Assembly: GCF_001262505.1 (NCBI RefSeq)
Contig: NZ_KQ410727.1
Coordinates: 290,229-354,228 of the forward strand
Reading direction: 5' to 3'
DNA: 64,000 bases
Origin: Shinella sp. SUS2
GTDB taxonomy: Bacteria; Pseudomonadota; Alphaproteobacteria; Rhizobiales; Rhizobiaceae
Shown here: positions 40,577 to 52,840 of the stretch, one piece after another
Numbering within the stretch: the stretch's first letter is position 1
How the letters are laid out: each line of letters starts with the position of its first letter
Notes under the pieces: generated by a model
What the model saw: only the letters and a program-made list of their open reading frames with translations
Told to the model about the DNA's origin: nothing
Database searches by the model: none
Translations under genes and position numbers: made by a program

Positions 40577-41350
40577 ATGTTGCCTGATCGCGCCTTCTTC
40601 GACCGCCTTGCCGAAGCTGCAAGGAAGGAAACCCTGCCACGCTTTCGCGCCGGTGCCGATGTCGTCAACAAGGAAGCTGCTGGCTTCGATCCGGTGACGG
40701 AGGGCGACAGGGGGGCGGAGCTGGCGATCCGGGCGCTGATCGAGCAGCATTTTCCGGAGCATGGCATCCTTGGCGAAGAGCATGGTTCGGTCGGTCTCGA
40801 CCGGGAATATGTCTGGGTCATCGACCCGATCGACGGCACGCGGGCCTTCATTTCCGGCGTGCCGGTCTGGGGCACGCTGATCGGCCTCTACCGCAATGGC
40901 GAGGCTGTGATGGGGCTGATCGACCAGCCCTTCACCGGCGAACGGTATTTCGCTGACGGCAAGGCGTCGCACTATGCCGGGCCGGACGGCAGCAAGGTCC
41001 TCTCGACCCGCTCCTGCAACAGCTTGTCCGACGCGATTCTCTTCACCACCTCGCCGCATCTCTTCACGGAGAGCCGCAAGACGCGGTTCGAGGCCGTGCA
41101 GGAAAAGGTCCGGCTCTTCCGCTATGGTGTCGACTGCTACGCCTATGCGCTGCTTGCCGCCGGCCATATCGACCTCGTCGTCGAATGCGGGCTCAAGCCC
41201 TACGATGTCGGCGGCCTCATTCCCGTCATCGAGCAGGCGGGCGGCATCATCACCGCCTGGGATGGCGGCCCGGCGGAAATGGGTGGCGAGATCATCGCGG
41301 CGGGCAGCCGCAAGGTCTATGACGAGGCGATGGCGCTGCTGAAGGCATGA
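40577..41350 (+). CDS. hisN: Inositol monophosphatase family protein (histidinol-phosphatase HisN-like)
   Basis: A 257-residue magnesium-dependent phosphatase. Metal ligands are visible in GEEHGSV near residue 65 and in WVIDPIDGTRAFISGVPVWGTLIGL at ~78-104; the C-terminal motif KPYDVGGLIPVIEQAGGII holds another ligand Asp. The FISG-x-P-x-WGTLIGL sequence is more like HisN, which makes histidinol from histidinol-phosphate, than SuhB. The activity is inferred. It is divergent from the mmgR small RNA, the same arrangement as in Sinorhizobium. Confidence 0.85.
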   Translation: MLPDRAFFDRLAEAARKETLPRFRAGADVVNKEAAGFDPVTEGDRGAELAIRALIEQHFPEHGILGEEHGSVGLDREYVWVIDPIDGTRAFISGVPVWGTLIGLYRNGEAVMGLIDQPFTGERYFADGKASHYAGPDGSKVLSTRSCNSLSDAILFTTSPHLFTESRKTRFEAVQEKVRLFRYGVDCYAYALLAAGHIDLVVECGLKPYDVGGLIPVIEQAGGIITAWDGGPAEMGGEIIAAGSRKVYDEAMALLKA

Positions 41351-41360
41351 AGCTTCGCGG

Positions 41361-42323
41361 TCAGGCGCCGAGCCCCGTCCGCTCGGCGTCGCTTCCCGGA
41401 ATGAAGGCGTCGATCGCAGCGAGCGCCTGTGCGCGATAGCGGTCAGCCTCCTGGAACAGCTCGTGCCGCGCGCCGTCGATCTCGATGAGGCGGGCGGCGC
41501 GGAAGATGCGTGAGAGATCGCCGATTGCCTTGCGCGGCACGAGGGCGTCCCGCGTTGGGCACAGCAGCAGGGTGGGAATGCGGATGCGCGTCAGATGATC
41601 CTGGTGCGTCACGCGCGCCATGGTCTTCAGCGTCTCGTTCAGCCAGCGGGCGGAGGGCCAGCTGATGGAAAGCTCCGGATGTTCGGTGAAGATACCGGCA
41701 TTGCGGGCAAATCGCCTTTGATCCGACGTCACGATGTTGTGTGCGAAGTCCAGCGGTGGATCACCCTTGCGGAAGGTGCGCTTGCCAAAACCCAGCAGCG
41801 AGGCGAGGCGGGCGATGATGGTGATCTTGCGCTGGCTCATCGACTGGCCGGCGAGCGCGATGAAGGGCGCGGCGAGCACCATGCGCTCGATGCGATTTTC
41901 AAGGGCTGGCGCCTGCGAGAGGGCGACGAGCGCGCCGGTCGAATGGGCGACGATGAAGAAGGGGAGGCGGGCATCTGGCAGCACGATCTTCTCCAGGAAG
42001 AGCGAGAGATCGGCTTCGTAGTCGGAAAACCGTATCACGTGGCCAGCACGGCTGTCCGGTATCAGCCGGTCCGAGCCGGCCTGGCCGCGCCAGTCGAAGG
42101 TGGCGACCCACAGGCCGCGGGCCGTGAGGTCGTTGATCGTCTCGAAGTATTTCTCGATGCATTCGCTGCGGCCCTGCAGCAGCACGACCGTGCCCTTGGC
42201 CTCGCGCTCCTTCGAGCGGAACACGGCATAGCGGATCTTCACGCCGCCACTGCCCTCCAGGAAACCGGCGGAATGGTTCTCCGGAACGGGATTGTCGGCG
42301 GTGGCGTTGAGGATGGAATCCAT
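41361..42323 (-). CDS. Alpha/beta hydrolase, lysophospholipase-like
   Basis: A ~320-residue serine hydrolase. VVLLQGRSECIEKYFETINDL at ~50-70 and DWRGQAGSDR are the typical monoglyceride lipase/lysophospholipase start, the nucleophile elbow is AHSTGALVA (Ser in HSTG), and an Asp in CPTRDALVP with the His in GARHELFQE complete the triad. No signal peptide is evident, so it probably acts in the cytoplasm or at the membrane. The start at 42323 is chosen for a normal N-terminus. Substrate is unknown. It is convergent with hisN. Confidence 0.83.
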   Translation of the reverse strand: MDSILNATADNPVPENHSAGFLEGSGGVKIRYAVFRSKEREAKGTVVLLQGRSECIEKYFETINDLTARGLWVATFDWRGQAGSDRLIPDSRAGHVIRFSDYEADLSLFLEKIVLPDARLPFFIVAHSTGALVALSQAPALENRIERMVLAAPFIALAGQSMSQRKITIIARLASLLGFGKRTFRKGDPPLDFAHNIVTSDQRRFARNAGIFTEHPELSISWPSARWLNETLKTMARVTHQDHLTRIRIPTLLLCPTRDALVPRKAIGDLSRIFRAARLIEIDGARHELFQEADRYRAQALAAIDAFIPGSDAERTGLGA

Positions 42324-42389
42324 AGCGCTGGCGGGTCTCGGCGGGCGTCGATGATCGATGGATAGGCGCTGGCGCAAGTGTCGTCAAAG

Positions 42390-42510
42390 AAAAAAGCCGG
42401 CTGCATGTGGGCACGGGGGTGGCTTCACATGCAGTCCGGCGCAATTTGACCGGGAAGGAAGGGACGTTACACCCCGGTCGTCAGAAGTTTTCGCTTCCGA
42501 TGATGCTGTT
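42390..42510 (-). ncRNA. Candidate small RNA upstream of the hydrolase and hsp20 genes
   Basis: On the minus strand a strong hairpin (GCCGGACTGCATGTG-type arms, 42396-42440, 14 paired bases with one bulge) is followed by six T residues (42390-42395), a good Rho-independent terminator. No protein gene ends here: the hydrolase gene starts after it and the hsp20 gene is on the other strand. The sequence before it contains the CU-rich run CCCTTCCTTCCC. A short transcript from a promoter near 42515-42530 is the simplest explanation, but its 5' end is a guess. Confidence 0.4.
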
Positions 42511-42544
42511 CTAGCGGGATCAATCTGAACGCTGCCCGAAGTCG

Positions 42545-42563
42545 CCGTTCATCCACCGTTCAT
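42545..42563. promoter_or_regulatory. Direct repeat CCGTTCAT with 11-base spacing
   Basis: CCGTTCAT occurs at 42545-42552 and 42556-42563, one helical turn apart, between the candidate sRNA and the sigma-32-like hsp20 promoter. Such repeats are typical of OmpR-type response-regulator sites. It is unassigned. The rest of 42324-42607 holds no gene. Confidence 0.35.
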
Positions 42564-42607
42564 CTCGAAAATTTTTAGGGCGTGGCCTTTTCGGCCGCTT
42601 GGGACCC

Positions 42608-42636
42608 CTTGAACGGCCGAAAACCCATTCCCATCT
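42608..42636 (+). promoter_or_regulatory. Sigma-32-type heat-shock promoter of the hsp20 gene
   Basis: CTTGAAC (42608-42614) and CCCATCT (42630-42636) are separated by 15 bases, close to the sigma-32 consensus (CTTGAAA, 13-15 bases, CCCCATNT). A start near 42643 would give a ~130-base leader before the hsp20 gene. Confidence 0.7.
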
Positions 42637-42642
42637 CATCGT

Positions 42643-42775
42643 CACGGGCGCCAACAGGGTCCGTCGAGGTTTCCGTCGCCAGAATGGGGCGGAGGCCGGT
42701 TTAACCGGGCTGCACCTTTAGAAATCGGGTGTTGCCTTCAGGAAGATCGCAACCGTTGCTCTAAAGGAGGACACC
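42643..42775 (+). promoter_or_regulatory. ROSE-like RNA thermometer in the hsp20 leader
   Basis: The leader ends with TTGCT (42756-42760), a short CTAA loop and the ribosome site AAGGAGGA (42764-42771). The U-(U/C)-G-C-U motif pairing with AGGA of the ribosome site, with a G facing G, is the hallmark of ROSE thermometers found before rhizobial small heat-shock genes. Upstream inverted segments could make the additional hairpins. At raised temperature the hairpin would melt and expose the ribosome site. Confidence 0.75.
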
Positions 42776-43237
42776 ATGCGTCACGTCGATTTCTCCCCCC
42801 TCTATCGCTCCACCGTCGGCTTTGATCGCCTCTTCACCATGCTCGACAGCCTCGGCCAGCCCGATCAGGCCCAGACCTATCCGCCCTACAACATCGAACG
42901 CACCGGCGAAAACACCTATCGCATCACCATGGCGGTGGCCGGTTTCGATGAGAGTGAACTGTCGATCGAAGCGCGCGAACATGCGCTGACGGTCAAGGGC
43001 GAGAAGAAGGACGAAGCGGCTGAGGAAAACCAGTATCTTTACCGCGGCATTGCCAAGCGCGCCTTCGAGCGCCGCTTCCAGCTCGCCGATCATGTGGAAG
43101 TGCGCGCCGCTTCGCTGAAGAACGGTCTCCTCCACATTGACCTTCTCCGCGAGATTCCGGAAGCCGCCAAGCCGCGCCGTATCGAGATCGCCGCCGTCCA
43201 GCGCGAAGCCAAGCAGATCGAAGCGCAGACGAACTGA
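42776..43237 (+). CDS. ibpA: Small heat-shock protein, Hsp20/IbpA type
   Basis: A 153-residue alpha-crystallin-type chaperone. The N-terminus ([19 protein letters not shown]) is typical of class A rhizobial Hsp20; the alpha-crystallin domain spans ~40-130 ([29 protein letters not shown], then [13 protein letters not shown] and [10 protein letters not shown]). The IxI-type tail is changed to RRIEIAA, still near the expected place. It binds unfolding proteins in the cytoplasm. Sigma-32-like promoter and ROSE-like leader upstream point to heat induction at two levels. Confidence 0.93.
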   Translation: MRHVDFSPLYRSTVGFDRLFTMLDSLGQPDQAQTYPPYNIERTGENTYRITMAVAGFDESELSIEAREHALTVKGEKKDEAAEENQYLYRGIAKRAFERRFQLADHVEVRAASLKNGLLHIDLLREIPEAAKPRRIEIAAVQREAKQIEAQTN

Positions 43238-43264
43238 TTTTTCGCTGTCTCGGGAATGAACAAG

Positions 43265-43291
43265 GGCGGCGCCGCAGGGCGCCGCCTTTTT
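43265..43291 (+). terminator. Rho-independent terminator of the hsp20 gene
   Basis: GGCGGCGCC pairs with GGCGCCGCC around a GCAG tetraloop and is followed by five T residues, just before the convergent aldolase gene ends. Confidence 0.88.
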
Positions 43292-43297
43292 GGTGTG

Positions 43298-44344
43298 TCA
43301 AAGCACTGACAGGAACCTGTCGACGTCCTCTTCTGTCGTGGCGAAGCTGGTGACGAGGCGAATGAGGGTTTCGTCCGCGCGCATGGTCGCCTTCAGCTCG
43401 GGGCCGGCCGGCCAGTCGTAGAAAACCGCGCCCCTGTCCTTCAAGGCTTTCATCGCATCGTTGCGGATGACGACGAAAAGTTCGTTCGAGCCGGTCGGCC
43501 AGGCGAGGCGTGCTGTATCCGATGTGGCAAAACCGGTCGCAAGGCGGGCGGCCATGGCGTTGGAATGGCGGGCGAGTTTCAGCCACAGGCCGTCCTTGAA
43601 ATAGGCGTCGAACTGGGCGGCGATGAAGCGGGACTTGGAGAAGAGCTGGGCCGAGCGCTTGCGCAGGAAATGCATCTGCTGCGCCTTGCCGGGATCGAAC
43701 AGTATCAGCGCTTCGGCGCACCAGCAGCCGTTCTTCGTGCCTCCGAAGGAGAGGATGTCGATGCCGCGTTTCCAGGTCATTTCCGCCGGCGTCGTGCCGA
43801 GATGCGCTAGGGCGTTGGCGAAACGCGCGCCGTCCATGTGCAGCGGCAGGTGCGCCTTCTTCGCGACGTCTGAAAGGGCGGCGATTTCGTCCAGCGTATA
43901 GGCCGTGCCGGCTTCGGTCGCCTGGGTGATGGTGACGGCCATCGGCTGCCCGCCATGCACGAAATCCGGTGGGAAGCGGCCGATGGCGGCGGCAAGTGCA
44001 TCCGGGGAGAGCTTGCCGGCGGGGCCGTCGATCGGCACCAGCTTGGCGCCGGTGGCGAAGAATTCCGGCGCATTGCATTCATCGACATTCACATGGGCCT
44101 CGCGGTGGCAGAAGACCTGGCCGCCGGGGCGATTGAAGCTGGCGAGCGCCAGCGAATTGGCCGCCGTGCCCGTGCCGACGAAGAAGACCGCGACGTCGCG
44201 TTCGAAAATCTCGGAAAAGGTCTTTTCCACACGCTTGTCGAGGTCGCTGGTGCCGTAGGCCGAGGCGAAGCCGCCGGCTGCGGTCACGAGGCTCTGTGCG
44301 ATGTCGGGATGGGCGCCGGCCCAGTTGTCGGAAGCGAAAAACAT
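43298..44344 (-). CDS. ltaE: Low-specificity L-threonine aldolase
   Basis: A 348-residue fold-type I PLP enzyme that splits L-threonine or allo-threonine to glycine and acetaldehyde. The N-terminus FFASDNWAGAHPDI, the cofactor-binding FVGTGTAANSLALASF, the Asp-containing HMDGARFANALAHLG and the PLP-lysine region DILSFGGTKNG (Lys in GGTKNG) match the family. Start 44344 gives the family length; a longer frame exists but adds an unlikely leader. It is convergent with the hsp20 gene and single. Related aldolases with beta-hydroxy amino acids are also possible. Confidence 0.9.
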   Translation of the reverse strand: MFFASDNWAGAHPDIAQSLVTAAGGFASAYGTSDLDKRVEKTFSEIFERDVAVFFVGTGTAANSLALASFNRPGGQVFCHREAHVNVDECNAPEFFATGAKLVPIDGPAGKLSPDALAAAIGRFPPDFVHGGQPMAVTITQATEAGTAYTLDEIAALSDVAKKAHLPLHMDGARFANALAHLGTTPAEMTWKRGIDILSFGGTKNGCWCAEALILFDPGKAQQMHFLRKRSAQLFSKSRFIAAQFDAYFKDGLWLKLARHSNAMAARLATGFATSDTARLAWPTGSNELFVVIRNDAMKALKDRGAVFYDWPAGPELKATMRADETLIRLVTSFATTEEDVDRFLSVL

Positions 44345-44862
44345 GCGGTTTCCAGTTCGAATGAGGCTGCGAAAGGACCATAATGGAGAAATGAAGGCGA
44401 TCAATCGCCGAAAACCGCCGAAAGTGCCGCATGGCTCCAGAATGAAAGGAATGGAAACAATGTGCCGGGTGTCCGTAATTTAATTTCAAGCATATGGCGG
44501 GGCGGGCAATTTTTCTTCATGAGGTGGTGATTATTTGGCATGATGGCCTTGCGGCCGGGGGGTGTTTCTGGCATAGAGCCCATGAAATAGGACAGGTTTA
44601 CTGTCCTATTTCGGTCAAGAGACCGAAGAGGCACCGTCCGCGACTGCGGCGCGTTGCCGAAACGGCGCCGGGGGAGGGAAGAGAGTTCTTCCGAAACCCT
44701 GGCTGTCCAGACGGTCCTGATGATCATTCCGGTCGACCGTCGCTTGTTGGTCGCATCGGGTTCTTGAAGCAGTCGCTCGCGGGGCCGGCCCAGCCGAAAG
44801 GCAGATGACGGTCACACGGGCGAAAACGAATGCCCGCAGGATGGGCCACAGGAGGGAAGACG
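44345..44862. other. Aldolase-gltB divergent region with gltB leader
   Basis: About 520 bases without a protein gene. It holds the promoters of the aldolase and gltB genes and one perfect inverted repeat at 44584-44612. No leader peptide or known riboswitch is recognised. The ~250 bases between the repeat and gltB could be a long leader. Confidence 0.5.
44584..44612. promoter_or_regulatory. Perfect 12-bp inverted repeat upstream of gltB
   Basis: GAAATAGGACAG (44584-44595) is repeated inverted as CTGTCCTATTTC (44601-44612) across five bases (GTTTA). There is no T-tract, and it lies ~250 bases before gltB, so it is more likely an operator than a terminator. The protein that binds it is unknown. 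Confidence 0.55.
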
Positions 44863-49583
<4,721 letters not shown>

Positions 49584-49587
<4 letters not shown>

Positions 49588-49751
49588 GGCAGCGGTTCAC
49601 CTACCTTCACCGACTGATTGCGCTTGGTGTTGCGGTCGCAGTCCCCGGGATTGCGACCCTCGTGAACGGCGAGATCAGGATCGAATTCATCGTACTGGGA
49701 TTGGTAGCGGGAGTTGCCTACTGGTACTGGGGCCCAGCCGCCCCGTTTTGA
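49584..49751 (+). CDS. Small two-helix membrane protein between gltB and gltD
   Basis: A 55-residue frame starts with GTG at 49584, overlapping the gltB stop as GTGA, and ends 15 bases before gltD. After the basic stretch [10 protein letters not shown] come two hydrophobic segments: [17 protein letters not shown] and, after [23 protein letters not shown]. The overlap, tight spacing and hydrophobic pattern favour a translated gene, with coupling to gltB. No family is recognised. Its position in the operon could mean it helps anchor or regulate glutamate synthase. Confidence 0.75.
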
Positions 49752-49766
49752 GCAAGGATTACAAAA

Positions 49767-51224
49767 GTGGGCAAGGTTACTGGTTTCATGGAAATCGACC
49801 GGCAGGTGGCGAAGTATCAGCCGGCCTCCGACCGCATCCGCCATTTCCGCGAGTTCACCATTCCGATGTCGGACCCCGAGGTGCAGAAGCAGGCCGCGCG
49901 CTGTATGGATTGCGGCATTCCCTATTGCCACGGCCCGACGGGCTGTCCTGTCCACAACCAGATCCCGGACTGGAACGACCTCGTCTATAACGGCAACTGG
50001 GAAGAGGCGATCCGCAACCTGCATTCGACCAACAACTTCCCTGAATTCACCGGCCGCGTCTGCCCCGCGCCCTGCGAGGAAGCCTGCACGCTGAACCTGG
50101 AAGACGCGCCGGTTTCGATCAAGACCGTCGAGCAGGCGATCGCTGACAAGGCCTATGAGATGGGCTACATCGTGCCGCAGCCGGCGACGGTGAAGACCGG
50201 CAAGAAGGCCGCGGTCATCGGTTCCGGCCCGGCCGGCATGGCGGCCGCCCAGCAGCTCGCCCGCGCCGGCCACGAGGTCCATCTCTACGAGCGCGAATCC
50301 AAGGCCGGCGGCTTGCTGCGCTACGGCATTCCGGACTTCAAGATGGAGAAGAACTTCATCGACCGCCGCGTCGACCAGATGCGGGGCGAGGGCGTCACCT
50401 TCCATTACGGCGTCAATGTCGGCGTCGACAAGCCGATGGACGAGATGCTCGCCGAACATGACGCCGTGCTCTATTGCGGCGGCTCCGAAACGCCGCGCGA
50501 TGCCGGTATTCCGGGCGTCGAATTTACCGGCGTGCACGATGCCATGCCCTATCTCGTGCAGCAGAACCGCCGCGTCGGCCGCGAGAACATCGACAGCGTC
50601 GGTTGGCCGTCGGATCCGATTCTCGCCGGCGGCAAGCATATCGTCGTCGTCGGTGGCGGCGATACCGCGTCGGACTGCGTCGGCACGGCCTTCCGCCAGG
50701 GCGCAGTGAAGGTCACGCAGCTCGACATTCGCCCGCAGCCGCCGGAAAAGGAAGACAAGCTCGCCGTCTGGCCGTTCTGGGCGACGAAGATGCGCACTTC
50801 CTCCTCGCAGGCCGAAGGCGCCGTGCGCGAGTTCCAGGTCGGTACGCTCGAATTCGTCGGCGACGAGGACGGTGTGCTGACGGGCGTCAAGTGCTGCCAG
50901 GTGGACGATCGCCGCAAGCCGATACCCGGCACGGAGTTCATCATCAAGGCGGATCTTGCCTTCATCGCCATCGGCTTCCGCGGGCCCTTCACGAACAGCG
51001 TGCTGAAGGATCTCGGCGACAAGCTCGCGATCAACACCGACAAGCGCGGCTCCTCGAACGTCATCGCCAACGACCGCGACTACAAGACTTCGGTGGAAAA
51101 GCTCTGGACCGCCGGCGACGTGCGTCGCGGCCAGTCGCTGGTCGTCTGGGCGATCCGCGAAGGCCGCCAGGCCGCCCGCGCGATCGACGAGGCGCTGATG
51201 GGTTCCACCACACTGCCGCGCTGA
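49767..51224 (+). CDS. gltD: Glutamate synthase (NADPH) small subunit
   Basis: A 485-residue GOGAT beta subunit, which takes electrons from NADPH through FAD and two 4Fe-4S clusters. Cluster Cys residues are seen in [21 protein letters not shown] and [17 protein letters not shown] binding is at [17 protein letters not shown] and NADPH binding at [19 protein letters not shown]. The last part ([25 protein letters not shown]) is the FAD end. It starts with GTG at 49767 with AAGGA upstream. It is the third gene of the gltB operon and is followed by a long hairpin. Confidence 0.96.
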   Translation: MGKVTGFMEIDRQVAKYQPASDRIRHFREFTIPMSDPEVQKQAARCMDCGIPYCHGPTGCPVHNQIPDWNDLVYNGNWEEAIRNLHSTNNFPEFTGRVCPAPCEEACTLNLEDAPVSIKTVEQAIADKAYEMGYIVPQPATVKTGKKAAVIGSGPAGMAAAQQLARAGHEVHLYERESKAGGLLRYGIPDFKMEKNFIDRRVDQMRGEGVTFHYGVNVGVDKPMDEMLAEHDAVLYCGGSETPRDAGIPGVEFTGVHDAMPYLVQQNRRVGRENIDSVGWPSDPILAGGKHIVVVGGGDTASDCVGTAFRQGAVKVTQLDIRPQPPEKEDKLAVWPFWATKMRTSSSQAEGAVREFQVGTLEFVGDEDGVLTGVKCCQVDDRRKPIPGTEFIIKADLAFIAIGFRGPFTNSVLKDLGDKLAINTDKRGSSNVIANDRDYKTSVEKLWTAGDVRRGQSLVVWAIREGRQAARAIDEALMGSTTLPR

Positions 51225-51234
51225 GGTTTTTGAC

Positions 51235-51280
51235 AACGATGAAAGGGCGCTCCGGGAAACCGGCGCGCCCTTTCATCGTT
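51235..51280 (+). terminator. Long hairpin after gltD
   Basis: AACGATGAAAGGGCGC pairs perfectly over 16 bases with its complement at 51265-51280 across a 14-base loop, starting ten bases after the gltD stop. No T-tract follows, so termination would rely on stem strength or Rho. Confidence 0.7.
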
Positions 51281-51289
51281 GGTGAAGTG

Positions 51290-51434
51290 CCCCTCATCCG
51301 CCTGCCGGCACCTTCTCCCCACAAGCGGGGAGAAGGCGTATGCCGCATCGCTTTCCAGTGTTTTGGGCGTGGCCTTGCCGCAAAATCCCTTCTCCCCGCT
51401 TGCGGGGAGAAGGTCGCGGCAGCGGGATGAGGGG
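51290..51434. repeat. Inverted pair of rhizobial palindromic repeats
   Basis: Two copies of a ~46-base element face each other. The outer edges are CCCCTCATCC (51290-51299) and GGATGAGGGG (51425-51434). Each contains the palindrome CTTCTCCCC-N6/7-GGGGAGAAG, once with ACAAGC and once with GCTTGC in the loop. This is the common short interspersed repeat of Rhizobiaceae chromosomes (a RIME/REP-like element). Between them is an ~50-base spacer. It has no coding content. Confidence 0.8.
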
Positions 51435-51445
51435 CCGTGTCCGCC

Positions 51446-52411
51446 TCAGACGAAGAGGAAGTCCGACGCCGAGAGGTCGGCGAGCTTGACGTCGTCGAGG
51501 CGCAGTTCGCTCTGGCCGAAGTCGAACACCACGTCCTTGCCGCCATCGGCCGTGCGGGCGATGTCCGTGAGGTCGGCGAAGCTGGAGACGCCGAGGCTCT
51601 TGGAGATTTCGATCGTGTCGAAATTCGCCTGGAAATCCTCGATTTCGGTTTTGCCGGTCTTGAAGACGAAGGTGTCGCGGCCGGCGCCGCCTTCCAGTTC
51701 GTTGTTGCCGGAGCCGCCGTCCAGGCGATCGTTGCCGGAACCGCCTTCGAGGTCGTCATTGCCCGAACCGCCGAAGAGCTGGTCGTTGCCCGATCCGCCT
51801 TCCAGGTCGTCATGGCCGGAGCCGCCCCAGATCTTGTCGTTGCCGGCGTCGCCCGAAAGCTTGTCGTTGCCGCCGTGGCCGGAGATGCGGTCATTGCCGT
51901 CGCCGCCGGAGATGGTGTTGGCCTTGCTGTTGCCGTTCAGCACGTCATCGCCCGAACGCGGGTCCTTCGGCTCGTCGGTGTCAACTGCCTTGAAGGAGAA
52001 GTGGCTTTCCTTGAGGCTCGACAGCTTGGTGTCCTCGAGCGTCAGCGTATTGCCGTTGCCGAAGTCGAAGCGCACGTCTTCACCGCTATCGACGGACTTG
52101 GCGATCGCCTTCAGCTCGGCAAAGCTCTTCACGCCGAGGGCGCTGTCGATGATGATCTTGTCGGCGCTCGTGGAGAAATCGTCGATTTCGTCGCGGCCGG
52201 CGGAGAAGACGAAGGTGTCACGGCCCGAGCCGCCGGTCAGCTCGTCATTGCCGGTGCCGCCCTGCAGCCAGTCGTTGCCGGTGCCGCCTTCCAGGTCGTC
52301 ATTGCCGCCATAGCCGAAGAGCTTGTCGTTGCCGCCCTTGCCGTAGAGGTCGTCGCCCGTCGACTGGCCCTTGAGCGTGTTGTTGGAAGAGGTGCCGATA
52401 ATCTTAACCAT
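51446..52411 (-). CDS. RTX-type calcium-binding repeat protein
   Basis: A 321-residue acidic protein with nonapeptide repeats of the hemolysin type (GGNDDLEGGTGNDWLQGG and similar). Two repeat blocks, residues ~20-60 and ~155-235, are each followed by a similar ~85-residue module beginning GRDTFVFSAGRDEIDDF or GRDTFVFKTGKTEIEDF, so the protein looks like an internal duplication. The second ends with ASDFLFV. Such proteins fold in calcium outside the cell and usually leave by type I secretion through a C-terminal signal, which the final hydrophobic residues could be. No transporter is adjacent. It has no protease or lipase domain. Confidence 0.88.
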   Translation of the reverse strand: MVKIIGTSSNNTLKGQSTGDDLYGKGGNDKLFGYGGNDDLEGGTGNDWLQGGTGNDELTGGSGRDTFVFSAGRDEIDDFSTSADKIIIDSALGVKSFAELKAIAKSVDSGEDVRFDFGNGNTLTLEDTKLSSLKESHFSFKAVDTDEPKDPRSGDDVLNGNSKANTISGGDGNDRISGHGGNDKLSGDAGNDKIWGGSGHDDLEGGSGNDQLFGGSGNDDLEGGSGNDRLDGGSGNNELEGGAGRDTFVFKTGKTEIEDFQANFDTIEISKSLGVSSFADLTDIARTADGGKDVVFDFGQSELRLDDVKLADLSASDFLFV

Positions 52412-52464
52412 GAGGAGTGTCCTTGTTCTTTTGGGAGGTCAATGGAATGGGGAGTGGGCGGGGA

Positions 52465-52725
52465 TCAGTCTTCGCGCTCGAGGCGAAGGATCTCACCGGT
52501 GTAGCTGTCGATCCTGGCTTCGCTGATCACGTTTTTTGCATCCACGATCTTTGCCTCGAAGTGGCCGTCGTCCATTTCGAGCTCGCGGATAACGTAGCCC
52601 TTGGCCGAAAGTTCCGTGGCGACCTGTTCCAGCGTCTTGCGAACGGGTGCAGTGGTGGTTTCTGCAAGGGCCGGCACGCTAAGGGCAAGCAGGCTGGCGG
52701 CGAGAAGGCCGGTCGTGATGGGGCG
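52465..52725 (-). CDS. Periplasmic PepSY-domain protein
   Basis: An 86-residue protein. MRPITTGLLAASLLALSVPALA is a clear signal peptide with an ALA cleavage end. The mature part (KTLEQVATELSAKGYVIRELEMDDGHFEAKIVDAKNVISEARIDSYTGEIL) is one PepSY module. PepSY proteins bind and inhibit partners in the periplasm. The start 52725 has AGGAAAGGA upstream. It is divergent from feuN across a ~115-base gap with the FeuP-box-like repeats, so it may be co-regulated with feuNPQ. Confidence 0.85.
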   Translation of the reverse strand, partial: RPITTGLLAASLLALSVPALAETTTAPVRKTLEQVATELSAKGYVIRELEMDDGHFEAKIVDAKNVISEARIDSYTGEILRLERED

Positions 52726-52788
52726 CATTTGCGAAGTCCTTTCCTGTCGTTGTGAGGAGAGGTTTGGCACAGCCCGCCTGTTGCTTGC

Positions 52789-52833
52789 CTGACAGGCGCT
52801 GTCAGCGATTTGTCAGCTTGATGCGCGTATAGG
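52789..52833 (+). promoter_or_regulatory. PhoP-box-like promoter of feuNPQ
   Basis: TGTCAG occurs at 52800-52805 and 52811-52816, separated by five bases, and TATAGG (52828-52833) follows after 11 bases. This is the layout of PhoP-type boxes. The upstream copy also forms an inverted repeat with CTGACAG at 52789-52795. Position and family suggest autoregulation by FeuP. Confidence 0.55.
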
Positions 52834-52840
52834 TAGGCCC

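Noticed and set aside
44530..44560. Possible sigma-54 promoter (TGGCATG...CTTGC) upstream of gltB
   Set aside because: The GG and GC elements are two bases too far apart for sigma-54 promoters, which tolerate almost no spacing change.
51290..51434. CRISPR-like short repeats
   Set aside because: Only two copies in inverted orientation with self-palindromic cores and no spacer series; this is an interspersed palindromic repeat, not a CRISPR array.
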